From Burkholderia catarinensis (GTDB taxonomy: Bacteria; Pseudomonadota; Gammaproteobacteria; Burkholderiales; Burkholderiaceae), in contig NZ_MDEQ02000034.1 in assembly GCF_001883705.2 (NCBI RefSeq), positions 1 to 64,000 on the forward strand: DNA of 64,000 nucleotides, in the 5' to 3' direction. This document shows positions 1 through 7,858 of this stretch, one piece after another (the first letter of the stretch is position 1; each line of letters opens with the position of its first letter). Below the pieces are notes generated by a model, which saw only the letters and a list, made by a program, of their open reading frames with translations, was not told the DNA's origin and searched no databases. The position numbers and the translations under genes were made by a program.

Positions 1-194
1 GCACGCCCGGATGGATCGGCCCAATCCTGCAAGCCGTGCTTACGTAACCATACCAGTACGGTCGAGCGTCCCTGAATTCCGTAGCGTCGCTGCGCCTCTA
101 TGTACGTCAGCTCGCCTTTTTCGACCTGCGTCACCACCGACAGCTTAAAAGCCAGACTGTAGTCCCGCTGGGTCCGCTTGATCCCTTGCTCCAC
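1..194 (-). CDS. IS3-family transposase OrfA, N-terminal part
   Basis: The 64 visible residues contain the helix-turn-helix of IS3-type OrfA proteins: KRTQRDYSLAFKLSVV followed by EKGELTYIEAQRRYGI and the recognition-helix region STVLVWLRKHGLQDW. OrfA binds the element's inverted repeats and normally supplies the N terminus of an OrfAB fusion transposase made by programmed frameshifting. The start is a GTG at 194 with an AGAGGTG ribosome binding site just upstream; no ATG fits. The gene is cut by the window edge, so the catalytic DDE part lies outside. The IS subgroup was not determined. Confidence 0.8.
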   Translation of the reverse strand, partial: MEQGIKRTQRDYSLAFKLSVVTQVEKGELTYIEAQRRYGIQGRSTVLVWLRKHGLQDWADPSGR

Positions 195-247
195 TTGGCA
201 CCTCTTCGTTTCGGCGAAAAAGTGTCAACCTATTTCAGGACGGGTCA
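1..247 (-). mobile_element. IS3-family insertion sequence, one end (runs off the window)
   Basis: The first 247 bases look like the left end of an IS3-family element read on the minus strand. A partial transposase OrfA (1-194) is preceded by a terminal-repeat-like stretch whose outer end, read inward, begins TGACCCGTCCTGAAATAGG (247 down to 229), compatible with the usual 5'-TG...CA-3' IS3 ends. Only one end is visible, so neither the matching inverted repeat nor the target duplication can be checked and the boundary at 247 is inferred. The element sits directly beside the cobA terminator and does not interrupt a gene here. Confidence 0.75.
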
Positions 248-255
248 CACACAAA

Positions 256-287
256 GAAAAAGCGCCGGCTTCCGCCAGCGCTTTTTT
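256..287 (-). terminator. Intrinsic terminator after cobA
   Basis: A roughly 12-bp stem (AAAAGCGCCGGC paired with GCCAGCGCTTTT, one mismatch) with a TTCC loop lies 27 bases beyond the cobA stop codon. On the minus strand it ends in a T-rich run, and the opposite strand is T-rich too, so it may work both ways. It separates the sulfur operon from the IS element. Confidence 0.75.
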
Positions 288-313
288 CGTTTCGGACTGC
301 GGCCGAATCCCGC

Positions 314-1063
314 TCAGGCGGCATCCTGCAGCGGATCGCCCGCTTTCGCGTGCCGTGCGCGCTCGGCGAACGCGTCGCCGATCATCAGCAGGCTCGGTTG
401 TGCGGGATCGAGCCACGCCTGCGCGTCGCCCGCCGCCATCTGCGCGAGCGTCAGCGTCAGCGAGCGCTCACGCGCGGTGCTGCACGCCTCGACGATCGCC
501 ACGGGCGTCGCCGGCGCACGGCCGGCGTCGATCAGCTCCTGCGCGATGCCGGGCGCGCTGTCGCGGCCCATGTAGTAGACGATCGAATCGGCGCGCGCGG
601 CTTCGCGGATCTCGTCGCTGCCCGGCGCACGGCTGTGTGTCGCGAACGCGACGCTGCGGGACACGCCGCGCAACGTCAGCGAACGCTTCAGCGTCGCCGC
701 GCCGGCCAGCGCCGCGGTGATGCCCGGCACGACCTCGTAGTCGATGCCGGCCGCCTCGAGCGCGCGCATTTCCTCTTCCGCACGACCGAACAGCATCGGG
801 TCGCCGCCCTTCAGCCGCACGACGCACGCATGCTCGCGCGCCGCATCGACGATCTGCTTGTTGATGAAGTGCTGCGCGGTCGAGCGCTGCCCGCAGCGCT
901 TGCCGACCGCGATCCGGCGCGCGTTCGGCGCGTAGTCGAGCATCGCGGGCTCGACGAGCGCGTCGTGCAGCACGACGTCCGCCTGCTCGAGCAGCCGCGC
1001 GCCGCGCACCGTGATGAGGTCGGCCGCGCCCGGCCCTGCTCCAATCAGATACACCTTGCCCAT
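314..1063 (-). CDS. cobA: Uroporphyrinogen-III C-methyltransferase (SUMT)
   Basis: This 249-residue protein methylates uroporphyrinogen III twice with S-adenosylmethionine to give precorrin-2, the precursor of siroheme and cobalamin. The family glycine motif GAGPG is at residues 8-12, followed by the GKRCGQRS and RLKGGDPMLFGRAEEE blocks and VVPGITAALAGAA. Length fits stand-alone CobA; the CysG oxidase/chelatase domain is absent, so siroheme completion must be encoded elsewhere. It is the last gene of the sulfate operon, 73 bases after cysN, which suggests its product feeds siroheme to the neighbouring CysI sulfite reductase. Confidence 0.95.
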   Translation of the reverse strand: MGKVYLIGAGPGAADLITVRGARLLEQADVVLHDALVEPAMLDYAPNARRIAVGKRCGQRSTAQHFINKQIVDAAREHACVVRLKGGDPMLFGRAEEEMRALEAAGIDYEVVPGITAALAGAATLKRSLTLRGVSRSVAFATHSRAPGSDEIREAARADSIVYYMGRDSAPGIAQELIDAGRAPATPVAIVEACSTARERSLTLTLAQMAAGDAQAWLDPAQPSLLMIGDAFAERARHAKAGDPLQDAA

Positions 1064-1136
1064 GTTTGTCGCTTCGCTTGGTCGCTGCTACGGCGGCGGC
1101 CGGCCCGCGCCGCCGGATGGCGGCACGGTTCGCCGG

Positions 1137-2453
1137 TTACGCCGAAAATGCCCGGATCATGCCGGCGGCGACCGTGTGGTGCGTCGCCTCGTCGATCAGC
1201 ACGAACGCGCCCGTGCCCGGATGCGCGTCGTACGTGTCGCAGACGATCGGCTTCTGCAGCGTCAGCGCGACGCGGCCGATGTCGTTCATCTTCAGTTCCT
1301 GGCGGTCGGTCGCGTGCGACAGCGTATGCACGTCGAGCACCTGCCTGACCGCACCGATCTTCGCGAACACCGTGCTCGTGGTCTGCTTCAGCAGGTATTT
1401 GCGCTGCGTCGACAGCGGCGTTTCGTCGAACCAGCACAGATCGGCCTCGAGCTTCTTGGCCGGCTCGACGGGTTCGGCCGTCGTCACGAACATGTCGCCG
1501 CGCGACACGTCGACATCCTCCTCGAGACGGATCGTCACCGTCTGGCCCGCGAACGCGTGCGCGATGGACGCGGTGCCGCCCGGCACCGGCGCGACGATCT
1601 CGGCGACCGTTGCGGTGCGGTTCGACGGCAGCACGACGATCTCGTCGCCGACCTTCACCTCGCCCGACTCGATCCGGCCCATGTAGCCGCGGAAATCGTC
1701 GGCCGAGCTGCCGTCCTGGCGCGCGACCCACTGCACCGGGAAGCGCAGCGCGTCATGCGCCTGGGTCTCGACCGGCAGCGCTTCGAGCACGTCGAGGAGC
1801 GGCTCGCCCGCGTACCACGGCATGCGCTCGCTCGCGCCGACGATGTTGTCGCCCTTCAGCGCCGACACCGGCACGAAGCGCACGTCGGCCAGGCCGAGCT
1901 GCTTCGCGAGCGTGACGTATGCGTCGCGGATCTCGTTGAAGCGCGCCTCGCTGTAGTCGACGAGGTCCATCTTGTTGATCGCGACGATCACGTGCTGCAG
2001 CGCGAGCAGCTTGACGATCGCGCTGTGGCGCTTCGTTTGCGGCAGCAGGTCCGCGACGCCGTTCTCGACCGTCACGCGCGTCGCGTCGACCAGGATGATC
2101 GCCGCGTGCGCGGTCGATGCGCCCGTCACCATGTTGCGGGTGTACTGCTCGTGGCCCGGCGTGTCGGCGATGATGAACTTGCGCTTCGCCGTCGCGAAAT
2201 AGCGGTACGCGACGTCGATCGTGATGCCCTGCTCGCGCTCGGCTTCGAGACCGTCGGTCAGCAGCGCGAGGTCGAGCTCGTCGCCGACCGTACGCTTGTT
2301 CTTCGCGCGCGACAGCGCGGACAGCTGGTCGGACAGCACGGCCTTGCTGTCGTACAGCAGGCGGCCGATCAGCGTGCTCTTGCCGTCGTCGACGCTGCCC
2401 GCGGTGATGAAGCGCAGCACGCCGAGGTCTTCGTTGTTCTCGATGATGCTCAT
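1137..2453 (-). CDS. cysN: Sulfate adenylyltransferase subunit 1 (GTPase subunit)
   Basis: CysN is the regulatory GTPase of ATP sulfurylase; with CysD it makes adenosine 5'-phosphosulfate (APS) from sulfate and ATP. The P-loop GSVDDGKST is at residues 19-27, with the switch motif DTPGHEQYTR and the guanine-specificity motif NKMD further on. At 438 residues it is a plain CysN: there is no fused APS kinase (CysC) domain as in some CysNC proteins. It follows cysD by 22 bases and is clearly cotranscribed with it. Confidence 0.96.
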   Translation of the reverse strand: MSIIENNEDLGVLRFITAGSVDDGKSTLIGRLLYDSKAVLSDQLSALSRAKNKRTVGDELDLALLTDGLEAEREQGITIDVAYRYFATAKRKFIIADTPGHEQYTRNMVTGASTAHAAIILVDATRVTVENGVADLLPQTKRHSAIVKLLALQHVIVAINKMDLVDYSEARFNEIRDAYVTLAKQLGLADVRFVPVSALKGDNIVGASERMPWYAGEPLLDVLEALPVETQAHDALRFPVQWVARQDGSSADDFRGYMGRIESGEVKVGDEIVVLPSNRTATVAEIVAPVPGGTASIAHAFAGQTVTIRLEEDVDVSRGDMFVTTAEPVEPAKKLEADLCWFDETPLSTQRKYLLKQTTSTVFAKIGAVRQVLDVHTLSHATDRQELKMNDIGRVALTLQKPIVCDTYDAHPGTGAFVLIDEATHHTVAAGMIRAFSA

Positions 2454-2475
2454 GATGTGAATGTCCTCGTGTGCT

Positions 2476-3438
2476 TCAGAAATAACCTTGCTTCTTGCGC
2501 TGTTCCATCGCGGCTTCGGAGGCCTGGTCGTCCATCCGGGTCGCGCCGCGCTCGGTGATCTCGGTCACCGCCGTCTCGGCGATGATCTTCTCGACGACGT
2601 CCGCGTCGCTCTCGACCGGGCACGTGCAGCTGATGTCGCCGACCGTGCGGAAGCGCACCTGCGCGAGCTCGCTCGTCTCGCCGTCACGCATCGGCGTGAG
2701 CGGCGTGACGGGCACGAGCAGCCCGTTGCGGCGCACGATCTCGCGCTGGTGCGCGTAGTAGATCGACGGCAGTTCGAGATTCTCGCGCGCGATGTACTGC
2801 CACACGTCGAGCTCGGTCCAGTTCGAGATCGGGAACACGCGAAGGTGCTCGCCCTTGTGCAGGCGTGCGTTGTACAGGCTCCACAGTTCCGGGCGCTGCG
2901 CCTTCGGATCCCATTGGCCGAATTCGTCGCGGAACGAGAAGATGCGTTCCTTCGCGCGCGCCTTCTCTTCGTCGCGGCGCGCGCCGCCGATCAGCGCGGT
3001 GTAGCCGTGCTGCTCGATCGTCTCGAGCAGCGTGACGGCCTGCGCGGCGTTGCGCGAATCGGTTTCGCGGCGCAGCACGACCGTGCCGCGCTTGATCGAA
3101 TCCTCGACGTGGCCGACGACCAGCTCGGCGCCGAGCTCCTGCGCGCGGCGATCGCGGAAGTCGATCACTTCGTCGTAGTTGTGCCCCGTGTCGATGTGCA
3201 CGAGCGGGAACGGCAGCGTCGTCTTGCGGTTCGCGCCGAGGCCGAACGCCTTCAGCGCGAGATGCAGCACGACGACCGAATCCTTGCCGCCCGAGAACAA
3301 CAGCGCCGGCTTGCTGCATTCGGCGACCAGTTCGCGCAGGATGTGGATCGACTCGGCTTCGAGCCAGTCGAGGTGGCCCATGCGGCTGTCGGCACCGGTG
3401 GGCGGGGCAAAGGCGGATTGCTCGAGCGTCGTGCTCAT
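2476..3438 (-). CDS. cysD: Sulfate adenylyltransferase subunit 2
   Basis: CysD is the catalytic ATP pyrophosphatase-type subunit of ATP sulfurylase. The PP-loop SGGKDS lies at residues 49-54, and the protein ends in the KKQGYF tail typical of the family. I chose the ATG at 3438 (320 residues) because AGAAGGA sits at proper distance upstream and family homology begins shortly after; a longer open frame upstream to 3687 overlaps cysH and has no such support. It lies 76 bases after cysH and 22 bases before cysN in the sulfate operon. Confidence 0.95.
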   Translation of the reverse strand: MSTTLEQSAFAPPTGADSRMGHLDWLEAESIHILRELVAECSKPALLFSGGKDSVVVLHLALKAFGLGANRKTTLPFPLVHIDTGHNYDEVIDFRDRRAQELGAELVVGHVEDSIKRGTVVLRRETDSRNAAQAVTLLETIEQHGYTALIGGARRDEEKARAKERIFSFRDEFGQWDPKAQRPELWSLYNARLHKGEHLRVFPISNWTELDVWQYIARENLELPSIYYAHQREIVRRNGLLVPVTPLTPMRDGETSELAQVRFRTVGDISCTCPVESDADVVEKIIAETAVTEITERGATRMDDQASEAAMEQRKKQGYF

Positions 3439-3514
3439 GATTTCAGTCCTTCTCTTCCGGGTTCGTGCCGCCCGCTTTCCGGGCAGCGCAAGATTCAGTA
3501 TTTTTGCAAGTGGC

Positions 3515-4270
3515 TCAGTGCGTGGCGCCGGCTTCGGCTGTCGCAGGAATCGGCGTGATCGCGATGTGCAGGCCGCATTCCTTCGTGTCGCGCGACTCCC
3601 ACCACCAGCGGCCCGCACGGCTGTCCTCGCCGGGGCGGATCGCTCGCGTACACGGCTCGCAGCCGATGCTCGGGTAGCCGCGCGCATGCAGCGGGTTCAC
3701 CGGCACGTCAAACGCCTTGAGGTACGCCCACACGTCACTTTCCGTCCAGTCGGCGAGCGGATTGTACTTCGCGATCCCGCGCGCCTCGTCCTGTTCTTCC
3801 TCGTGCAGCTCCGCACGCGTGACCGACTGCTCGCGGCGCTGGCCCGTGACCCATGCGCCGACGTCCGACAGCGCACGGTTCAGCGGCTCGACCTTGCGGA
3901 TGTGGCAGCACGACTTGCGCAGCTCCACGCTCTCGTAGAACGCGTTCAGGCCGTGCTCGGCAACGTACTGGTCGACCGCATCCTGCTGCGGATGAAACTG
4001 CTCGATCTCGTAGCCGTAGCGCTCGCGCACGCGATCGATCATGCCGAGCGTTTCCGCGTGCAGCCGGCCCGTGTTCAGCGAGAAGATGCCGATCGACACC
4101 CCTTTCGACAGGATCGCATGCGTCAGCAGCATGTCTTCCGCCGCGAGGCTGCTCGCGAACTTCACTTTCTCGTGACGTGCACCGATCTGCGCGAGCAGCG
4201 CGTCGAGGCGCTCGACCTTCGCGGCGAGTTCCGGCGTCAGCGCGGTGGCGGTGGTGGTCGCGGTGCTCAT
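3515..4270 (-). CDS. cysH: Assimilatory adenylyl-sulfate (APS) reductase, CysH family
   Basis: A 251-residue CysH-family reductase producing sulfite from an activated sulfate nucleotide. It has the paired cysteines C121-C122 (KSCCHIRKVEPL) and C204-x2-C207 (GCEPC) that ligate a [4Fe-4S] cluster, and the catalytic KECGLH motif with C232. In this family the CC...CxxC signature marks APS reductases, as opposed to PAPS reductases that lack the cluster. That matches the absence of a cysC/CysN-C kinase here. The ATG at 4270 overlaps the stop of the upstream DUF934 gene by four bases (ATGA), so translation is probably coupled. Confidence 0.94.
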   Translation of the reverse strand: MSTATTTATALTPELAAKVERLDALLAQIGARHEKVKFASSLAAEDMLLTHAILSKGVSIGIFSLNTGRLHAETLGMIDRVRERYGYEIEQFHPQQDAVDQYVAEHGLNAFYESVELRKSCCHIRKVEPLNRALSDVGAWVTGQRREQSVTRAELHEEEQDEARGIAKYNPLADWTESDVWAYLKAFDVPVNPLHARGYPSIGCEPCTRAIRPGEDSRAGRWWWESRDTKECGLHIAITPIPATAEAGATH

Positions 4271-4809
4271 GCGCTCACCTTGGCGTCGGCCGCGGCCGCG
4301 CGGCGGCGGAACAGCGGCGCCGGCTCGTCGAACGCGCCCTGGTAACGCTGCGTGAATTCCGTGAAGGCATTCAGCGCGTCGTGGATGTCCTTGTCGGCCC
4401 GCACCGCGAATGCGTCGAAGCCGCAACGCGACATGTACAGCAACTGGTCACGCAGCACGTCGCCGATCGCGCGCAGCTCGCCCGTCCAGCCGTGGCGCTC
4501 GCGCAGCAGGCGCCCGATGCTGTAGCCGCGGCCGTCCGCGAAGCGCGGGAACTCGACGGCGATCAGCGAAATCGCGCCGAAATCGTCCACGAGACCGGCC
4601 GGTTCGCTGTCCGGCGCGAGCCACACGCCGAGTTCGTCCTTCGTCTTCGCGGCGACGAGCGCCGCGCGCTCTGCCTGCCACAACGCGAACGGCACCAGCA
4701 CCTTGCCGGCCGGCAACGCGTCGACCACGGGCAGCGTACCGTCTTCCGCCGCGCGCACGACCTGCCATGCGTCGTCGATCACTGCGCGGTTCTTGATAAT
4801 CGAAGCCAT
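4267..4809 (-). CDS. DUF934 family protein of sulfite reduction
   Basis: This 180-residue protein matches what I know of the DUF934 family, which is found almost only beside cysI/cysH in proteobacteria and is annotated as an oxidoreductase probably involved in sulfite reduction; its biochemical role is not established. The conserved-looking core is DDFGAISLIAVEFPRFADGR followed by GYSIGRLLRERHGW. The ATG at 4809 has AGAGGGA nine bases upstream; an in-frame TTG six bases earlier is less likely. It lies 25 bases after cysI and overlaps cysH by four bases. No metal-binding or transmembrane motif is obvious. Confidence 0.9.
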   Translation of the reverse strand: MASIIKNRAVIDDAWQVVRAAEDGTLPVVDALPAGKVLVPFALWQAERAALVAAKTKDELGVWLAPDSEPAGLVDDFGAISLIAVEFPRFADGRGYSIGRLLRERHGWTGELRAIGDVLRDQLLYMSRCGFDAFAVRADKDIHDALNAFTEFTQRYQGAFDEPAPLFRRRAAAADAKVSA

Positions 4810-4834
4810 CTGCAAATTCCCTCTACCCGGTTGG

Positions 4835-6514
4835 TTACGCGTTCACTGCCTGGCGCGCCGCATACACGCGCTCCTTGAACGGCGCGATGCCGATGCGGTC
4901 GTACGTGTCGACGAAGCGCTCGCCGTCGATGCGCGAATCGACGAACGTGTCGATCAGCTTCGCGATCACGTCGGGCACTTCTTCCGCCGAGAACGACGGC
5001 CCGATCACGCGGCCGAGGCGCGCGCCGTTCCGGCCCGTGCCCTGCTCGCCGCCGAGCGACACCTGGTACCACTCGGCGCCGTCCTTGTCGACGCCGAGGA
5101 TGCCGATGTTGCCGACGTGGTGATGACCGCACGAGTTCATGCAACCGGAAATGTTCAGCGACAGGTCGCCGAGGTCGTACACATAGTCGAGATCGTCGAA
5201 ACGCTGCTGGATCGCCAGCGCGATCGGGATCGACTTGGCGTTCGCGAGCGAGCAGAAGTCGCCGCCCGGGCACGCGATGATGTCGGTCAGCAGGCCGATG
5301 TTCGGCGTCGCGAAACCGGCCGCCTTCGCCTTTTCCCACAGCGCGAACAAGTCGCGCTTCTTCACGTTCGCGAGAATCAGATTCTGCTCGTGCGACACGC
5401 GCAGCTCGCCGAACGAGTAAGCGTCGGCCCAGTCGGCGACCAGTTCCATCTGCTGGTCGGTCGCGTCGCCCGGCGCCACGCGGTGATCCTTCAGCGACAG
5501 CGTGACGGCTGCATAGCCCGGCACCTTGTGCGGCGCGACGTTGCGCTCGACCCAGCGCGCGAACGCCTTGTTCTCGAGCAGGTGCTGTTCGAACGACGCG
5601 TCGGTGTCGGCCACCTTCTCGTAGACGGGCGGCGTGAAGTACTGCGACACGCGGTCGAGCTCGGCCTGCGTGAGCGTCGACGGGCCGTCCTTCAGGTGCT
5701 GCCACTCTTCCTCGACCTGCTGCGCGAACTTCGCCGGCGACAGCGCCTTCACGAGGATCTTGATGCGCGCCTTGTACAGGTTGTCACGACGGCCGTAGCG
5801 GTTGTACACGCGCAGCACGGCTTCGCAGTACGTGATCAGGTGCTGCCACGGCAGGTCTTCCTTGATCACCGCGCCGACGATCGGCGTACGGCCGAGACCG
5901 CCGCCCGCGAGGATGCTCGCGACCACTTCGCCCTGCGCGTTCTTCTTCAGGTACACGCCGAGGTCGTGGATCTGCACGGCCGCGCGGTCGTGCTTCGAGC
6001 CCGACACCGCGATCTTGAACTTGCGCGGCAACCATGCGAATTCGGGATGGAACGTCGACCACTGGCGCAGGACCTCGGCCCACGGACGCGGATCGATCTC
6101 CTCGTCCTGGGCGACGCCTGCGAACTGGTCGGCCGTGATGTTGCGGATGCAGTTGCCCGACGTCTGGATCGCGTGCATCTGCACCGACGCGAGCTTCGCG
6201 AGGATTTCGGGCGAGTCTTCCAGCTCGATCCAGTTGAACTGGATGTTCGAACGGGTCGAGAAGTGACCGTAGCCGCGGTCGTGTTCGCGGGCGATGCGTG
6301 CCAGCATCCGGAGCTGGTCGCTGCGCAGGTTGCCGTACGGAATCGCGATGCGGTGCATGTACGCGTGGCGCTGCATGTACAGGCCGTTCTGCAGACGCAG
6401 CGGACGGAACTCGTCTTCGCTCAACTCGCCCGACAGCCGGCGGCGCACCTGATCGCGGTACTGCGCGACACGCTCGTCGACGATCGTCTGGTCGTATTGG
6501 TCGTACTGATACAT
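4835..6514 (-). CDS. cysI: Assimilatory sulfite reductase, siroheme/[4Fe-4S] hemoprotein
   Basis: This 559-residue nitrite/sulfite reductase family protein reduces sulfite to sulfide with six electrons. The siroheme-[4Fe-4S] ligands are visible as C415-x5-C421 (CPGGDFC) and C458-x3-C462 (GCMNSC), with the family block SGNCIRNI near residue 120. As first gene of the operon it is followed by DUF934, cysH, cysD, cysN and cobA. No flavoprotein partner CysJ is present in the window, so the electron donor (ferredoxin or a separate reductase) cannot be read here. Expression is probably controlled by the divergently encoded CysB-type regulator. Confidence 0.93.
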   Translation of the reverse strand: MYQYDQYDQTIVDERVAQYRDQVRRRLSGELSEDEFRPLRLQNGLYMQRHAYMHRIAIPYGNLRSDQLRMLARIAREHDRGYGHFSTRSNIQFNWIELEDSPEILAKLASVQMHAIQTSGNCIRNITADQFAGVAQDEEIDPRPWAEVLRQWSTFHPEFAWLPRKFKIAVSGSKHDRAAVQIHDLGVYLKKNAQGEVVASILAGGGLGRTPIVGAVIKEDLPWQHLITYCEAVLRVYNRYGRRDNLYKARIKILVKALSPAKFAQQVEEEWQHLKDGPSTLTQAELDRVSQYFTPPVYEKVADTDASFEQHLLENKAFARWVERNVAPHKVPGYAAVTLSLKDHRVAPGDATDQQMELVADWADAYSFGELRVSHEQNLILANVKKRDLFALWEKAKAAGFATPNIGLLTDIIACPGGDFCSLANAKSIPIALAIQQRFDDLDYVYDLGDLSLNISGCMNSCGHHHVGNIGILGVDKDGAEWYQVSLGGEQGTGRNGARLGRVIGPSFSAEEVPDVIAKLIDTFVDSRIDGERFVDTYDRIGIAPFKERVYAARQAVNA

Positions 6515-6728
6515 TCGGGGACCCCAGGGTTTTCGTGGTGACCGCGCGACGTCCTAGCCACGTCGCGCCCGAATCTCCGTTCCGCCGTCACCGCCGCCAG
6601 CCGCTGCCGGGTGGATTGCTAATGACGAAAACAGATATCCATATTTGAAAAACTCCGGTGAATCGTAATAAACTCGCCTTATATTTCAAACGACTAAAAA
6701 ATTCTGTTGATATGCGGAAGGGTTATAA
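6515..6728 (+). promoter_or_regulatory. Divergent cysI / cysB-like regulatory region
   Basis: The 214 bases between the divergent start codons turn AT-rich after about 6630, unlike the flanking genes. For cysI (minus strand) a possible -35 TTGAAA (6684-6689) and -10 TACGAT (6662-6667) are spaced by 16 bases. TTAT/ATAA half-sites of the kind bound by CysB-type activators occur around 6665-6690, but no consensus site can be claimed. AAGGGTT precedes the regulator's ATG at 6729. Confidence 0.5.
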
Positions 6729-7670
6729 ATGAACCTGCACCAGTTTCGCTTCGTGCGCGAGGCCGTCCGGCAGAATTTCAACCTCACCGAGGCCGCCAAG
6801 GCGCTCTACACGTCGCAACCGGGGGTATCGAAGGCGATCATCGAGCTCGAGGACGAGCTGGGCGTGGAGATCTTCACGCGGCACGGCAAGCGCGTGCGCT
6901 CGCTCACCGAGCCGGGCAGGATCATTCTCGCATCGGTCGAGCGGATCCTGCAGGAGGTTGAAAGCCTTAAAAGGGTCGGGAAGGATTATGCAGCGCAGGA
7001 CCAGGGCAACCTGACCATCGCAGCGACCCACACGCAGGCCCGCTACTCGCTGCCGGCCGCGATCGCCGAGTTCAAGAAGCGCTTCCCGAAGGTGCACCTG
7101 TCGATCCTGCAGGGCAGCCCGACGCAGGTCGCCGAGATGGTGATCCACGACCAGGCCGATCTCGCGATCGCGACCGAGGCGATCTCCGACTACAAGGAAC
7201 TCGTGTCGCTGCCCTGCTTCCAGTGGCATCACGCGGCCGTCGTGCCGGCCGACCATCCGCTGCTCGAACGCAAGCCGCCGACGCTCGACGATCTCGCGCA
7301 ATACCCGCTGATCACGTACGACAACGCGTTCGCGGGCCGCAAGAAGATCAACCATGCGTTCGCGCTGCGCGGGCTGTCGCCGGACATCGTCCTCGAGGCG
7401 ATCGACGCCGACGTGATCAAGACCTATGTCGAACTCGGCCTCGGCGTCGGGATCATGGCCGACATCGCGTTCAATCCCGAGCGCGACCGCAACCTGCGGC
7501 TGATCCCGGTCGGCCACCTGTTCGGCAGCAACGTGACGCGCGTCGCGCTCAAGCAGGGCGCCTATTTGCGCAGCTATGTGTATACGCTCGTCGAACTGCT
7601 GTCGCCGACGCTGAACCGCAAGCTGATCGAGCAGGCACTCAAGGGCGAATCCGAATCGTACGAGCTTTGA
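6729..7670 (+). CDS. cysB: CysB-family LysR transcriptional regulator
   Basis: A 313-residue LysR-type regulator whose N terminus (MNLHQFRFVREAVRQNFNLT) and helix-turn-helix (TEAAKALYTSQPGVSKAIIEL) are characteristic of CysB/Cbl proteins. The effector domain carries the TTHTQARY-like stretch (AATHTQARYSLP) that in CysB binds sulfate, thiosulfate or O-acetylserine. It is transcribed away from the cysI operon, the classical arrangement for a LysR regulator and its target. Burkholderia also has a paralogue for sulfonate use (SsuR); the position next to cysI favours the cysteine-regulon member, but sequence alone does not settle it. Confidence 0.88.
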   Translation: MNLHQFRFVREAVRQNFNLTEAAKALYTSQPGVSKAIIELEDELGVEIFTRHGKRVRSLTEPGRIILASVERILQEVESLKRVGKDYAAQDQGNLTIAATHTQARYSLPAAIAEFKKRFPKVHLSILQGSPTQVAEMVIHDQADLAIATEAISDYKELVSLPCFQWHHAAVVPADHPLLERKPPTLDDLAQYPLITYDNAFAGRKKINHAFALRGLSPDIVLEAIDADVIKTYVELGLGVGIMADIAFNPERDRNLRLIPVGHLFGSNVTRVALKQGAYLRSYVYTLVELLSPTLNRKLIEQALKGESESYEL

Positions 7671-7677
7671 TAAGCGC

Positions 7678-7716
7678 CCCCAGACCTGTCGCGTCGCGCC
7701 AGGCCTCCCGAGGGGG
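7678..7716 (+). repeat. Intergenic direct repeat, copy 1
   Basis: CCCCAGACCTGTCGCGTCGC followed by GCCAG (7678-7702) recurs identically at 7783-7807. Similarity continues through a following CCC-GAGGGG block with a one-base indel. Between the copies lie G/C palindromic blocks such as CCCCCAAGGGG. It looks like a noncoding intergenic element and lies immediately after the cysB-like stop codon. Confidence 0.7.
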
Positions 7717-7782
7717 TCAGCCCCCAAGGGGACTTCCTGCGGGGCGGAAAACTTGGGACGGCCCGGTGTTTTCCTGAAGCGT

Positions 7783-7819
7783 CCCCAGACCTGTCGCGTC
7801 GCGCCAGCCCCCCGAGGGG
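7783..7819 (+). repeat. Intergenic direct repeat, copy 2
   Basis: Second copy of the element at 7678-7716; the first 25 bases are identical. It ends about 40 bases before the start codon of the following binding-protein gene, so it would form part of that gene's upstream region. Confidence 0.7.
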
Positions 7820-7858
7820 ACTTGGCACCCCTTTTTGCTGCCTGACGGAGATCCCCGC

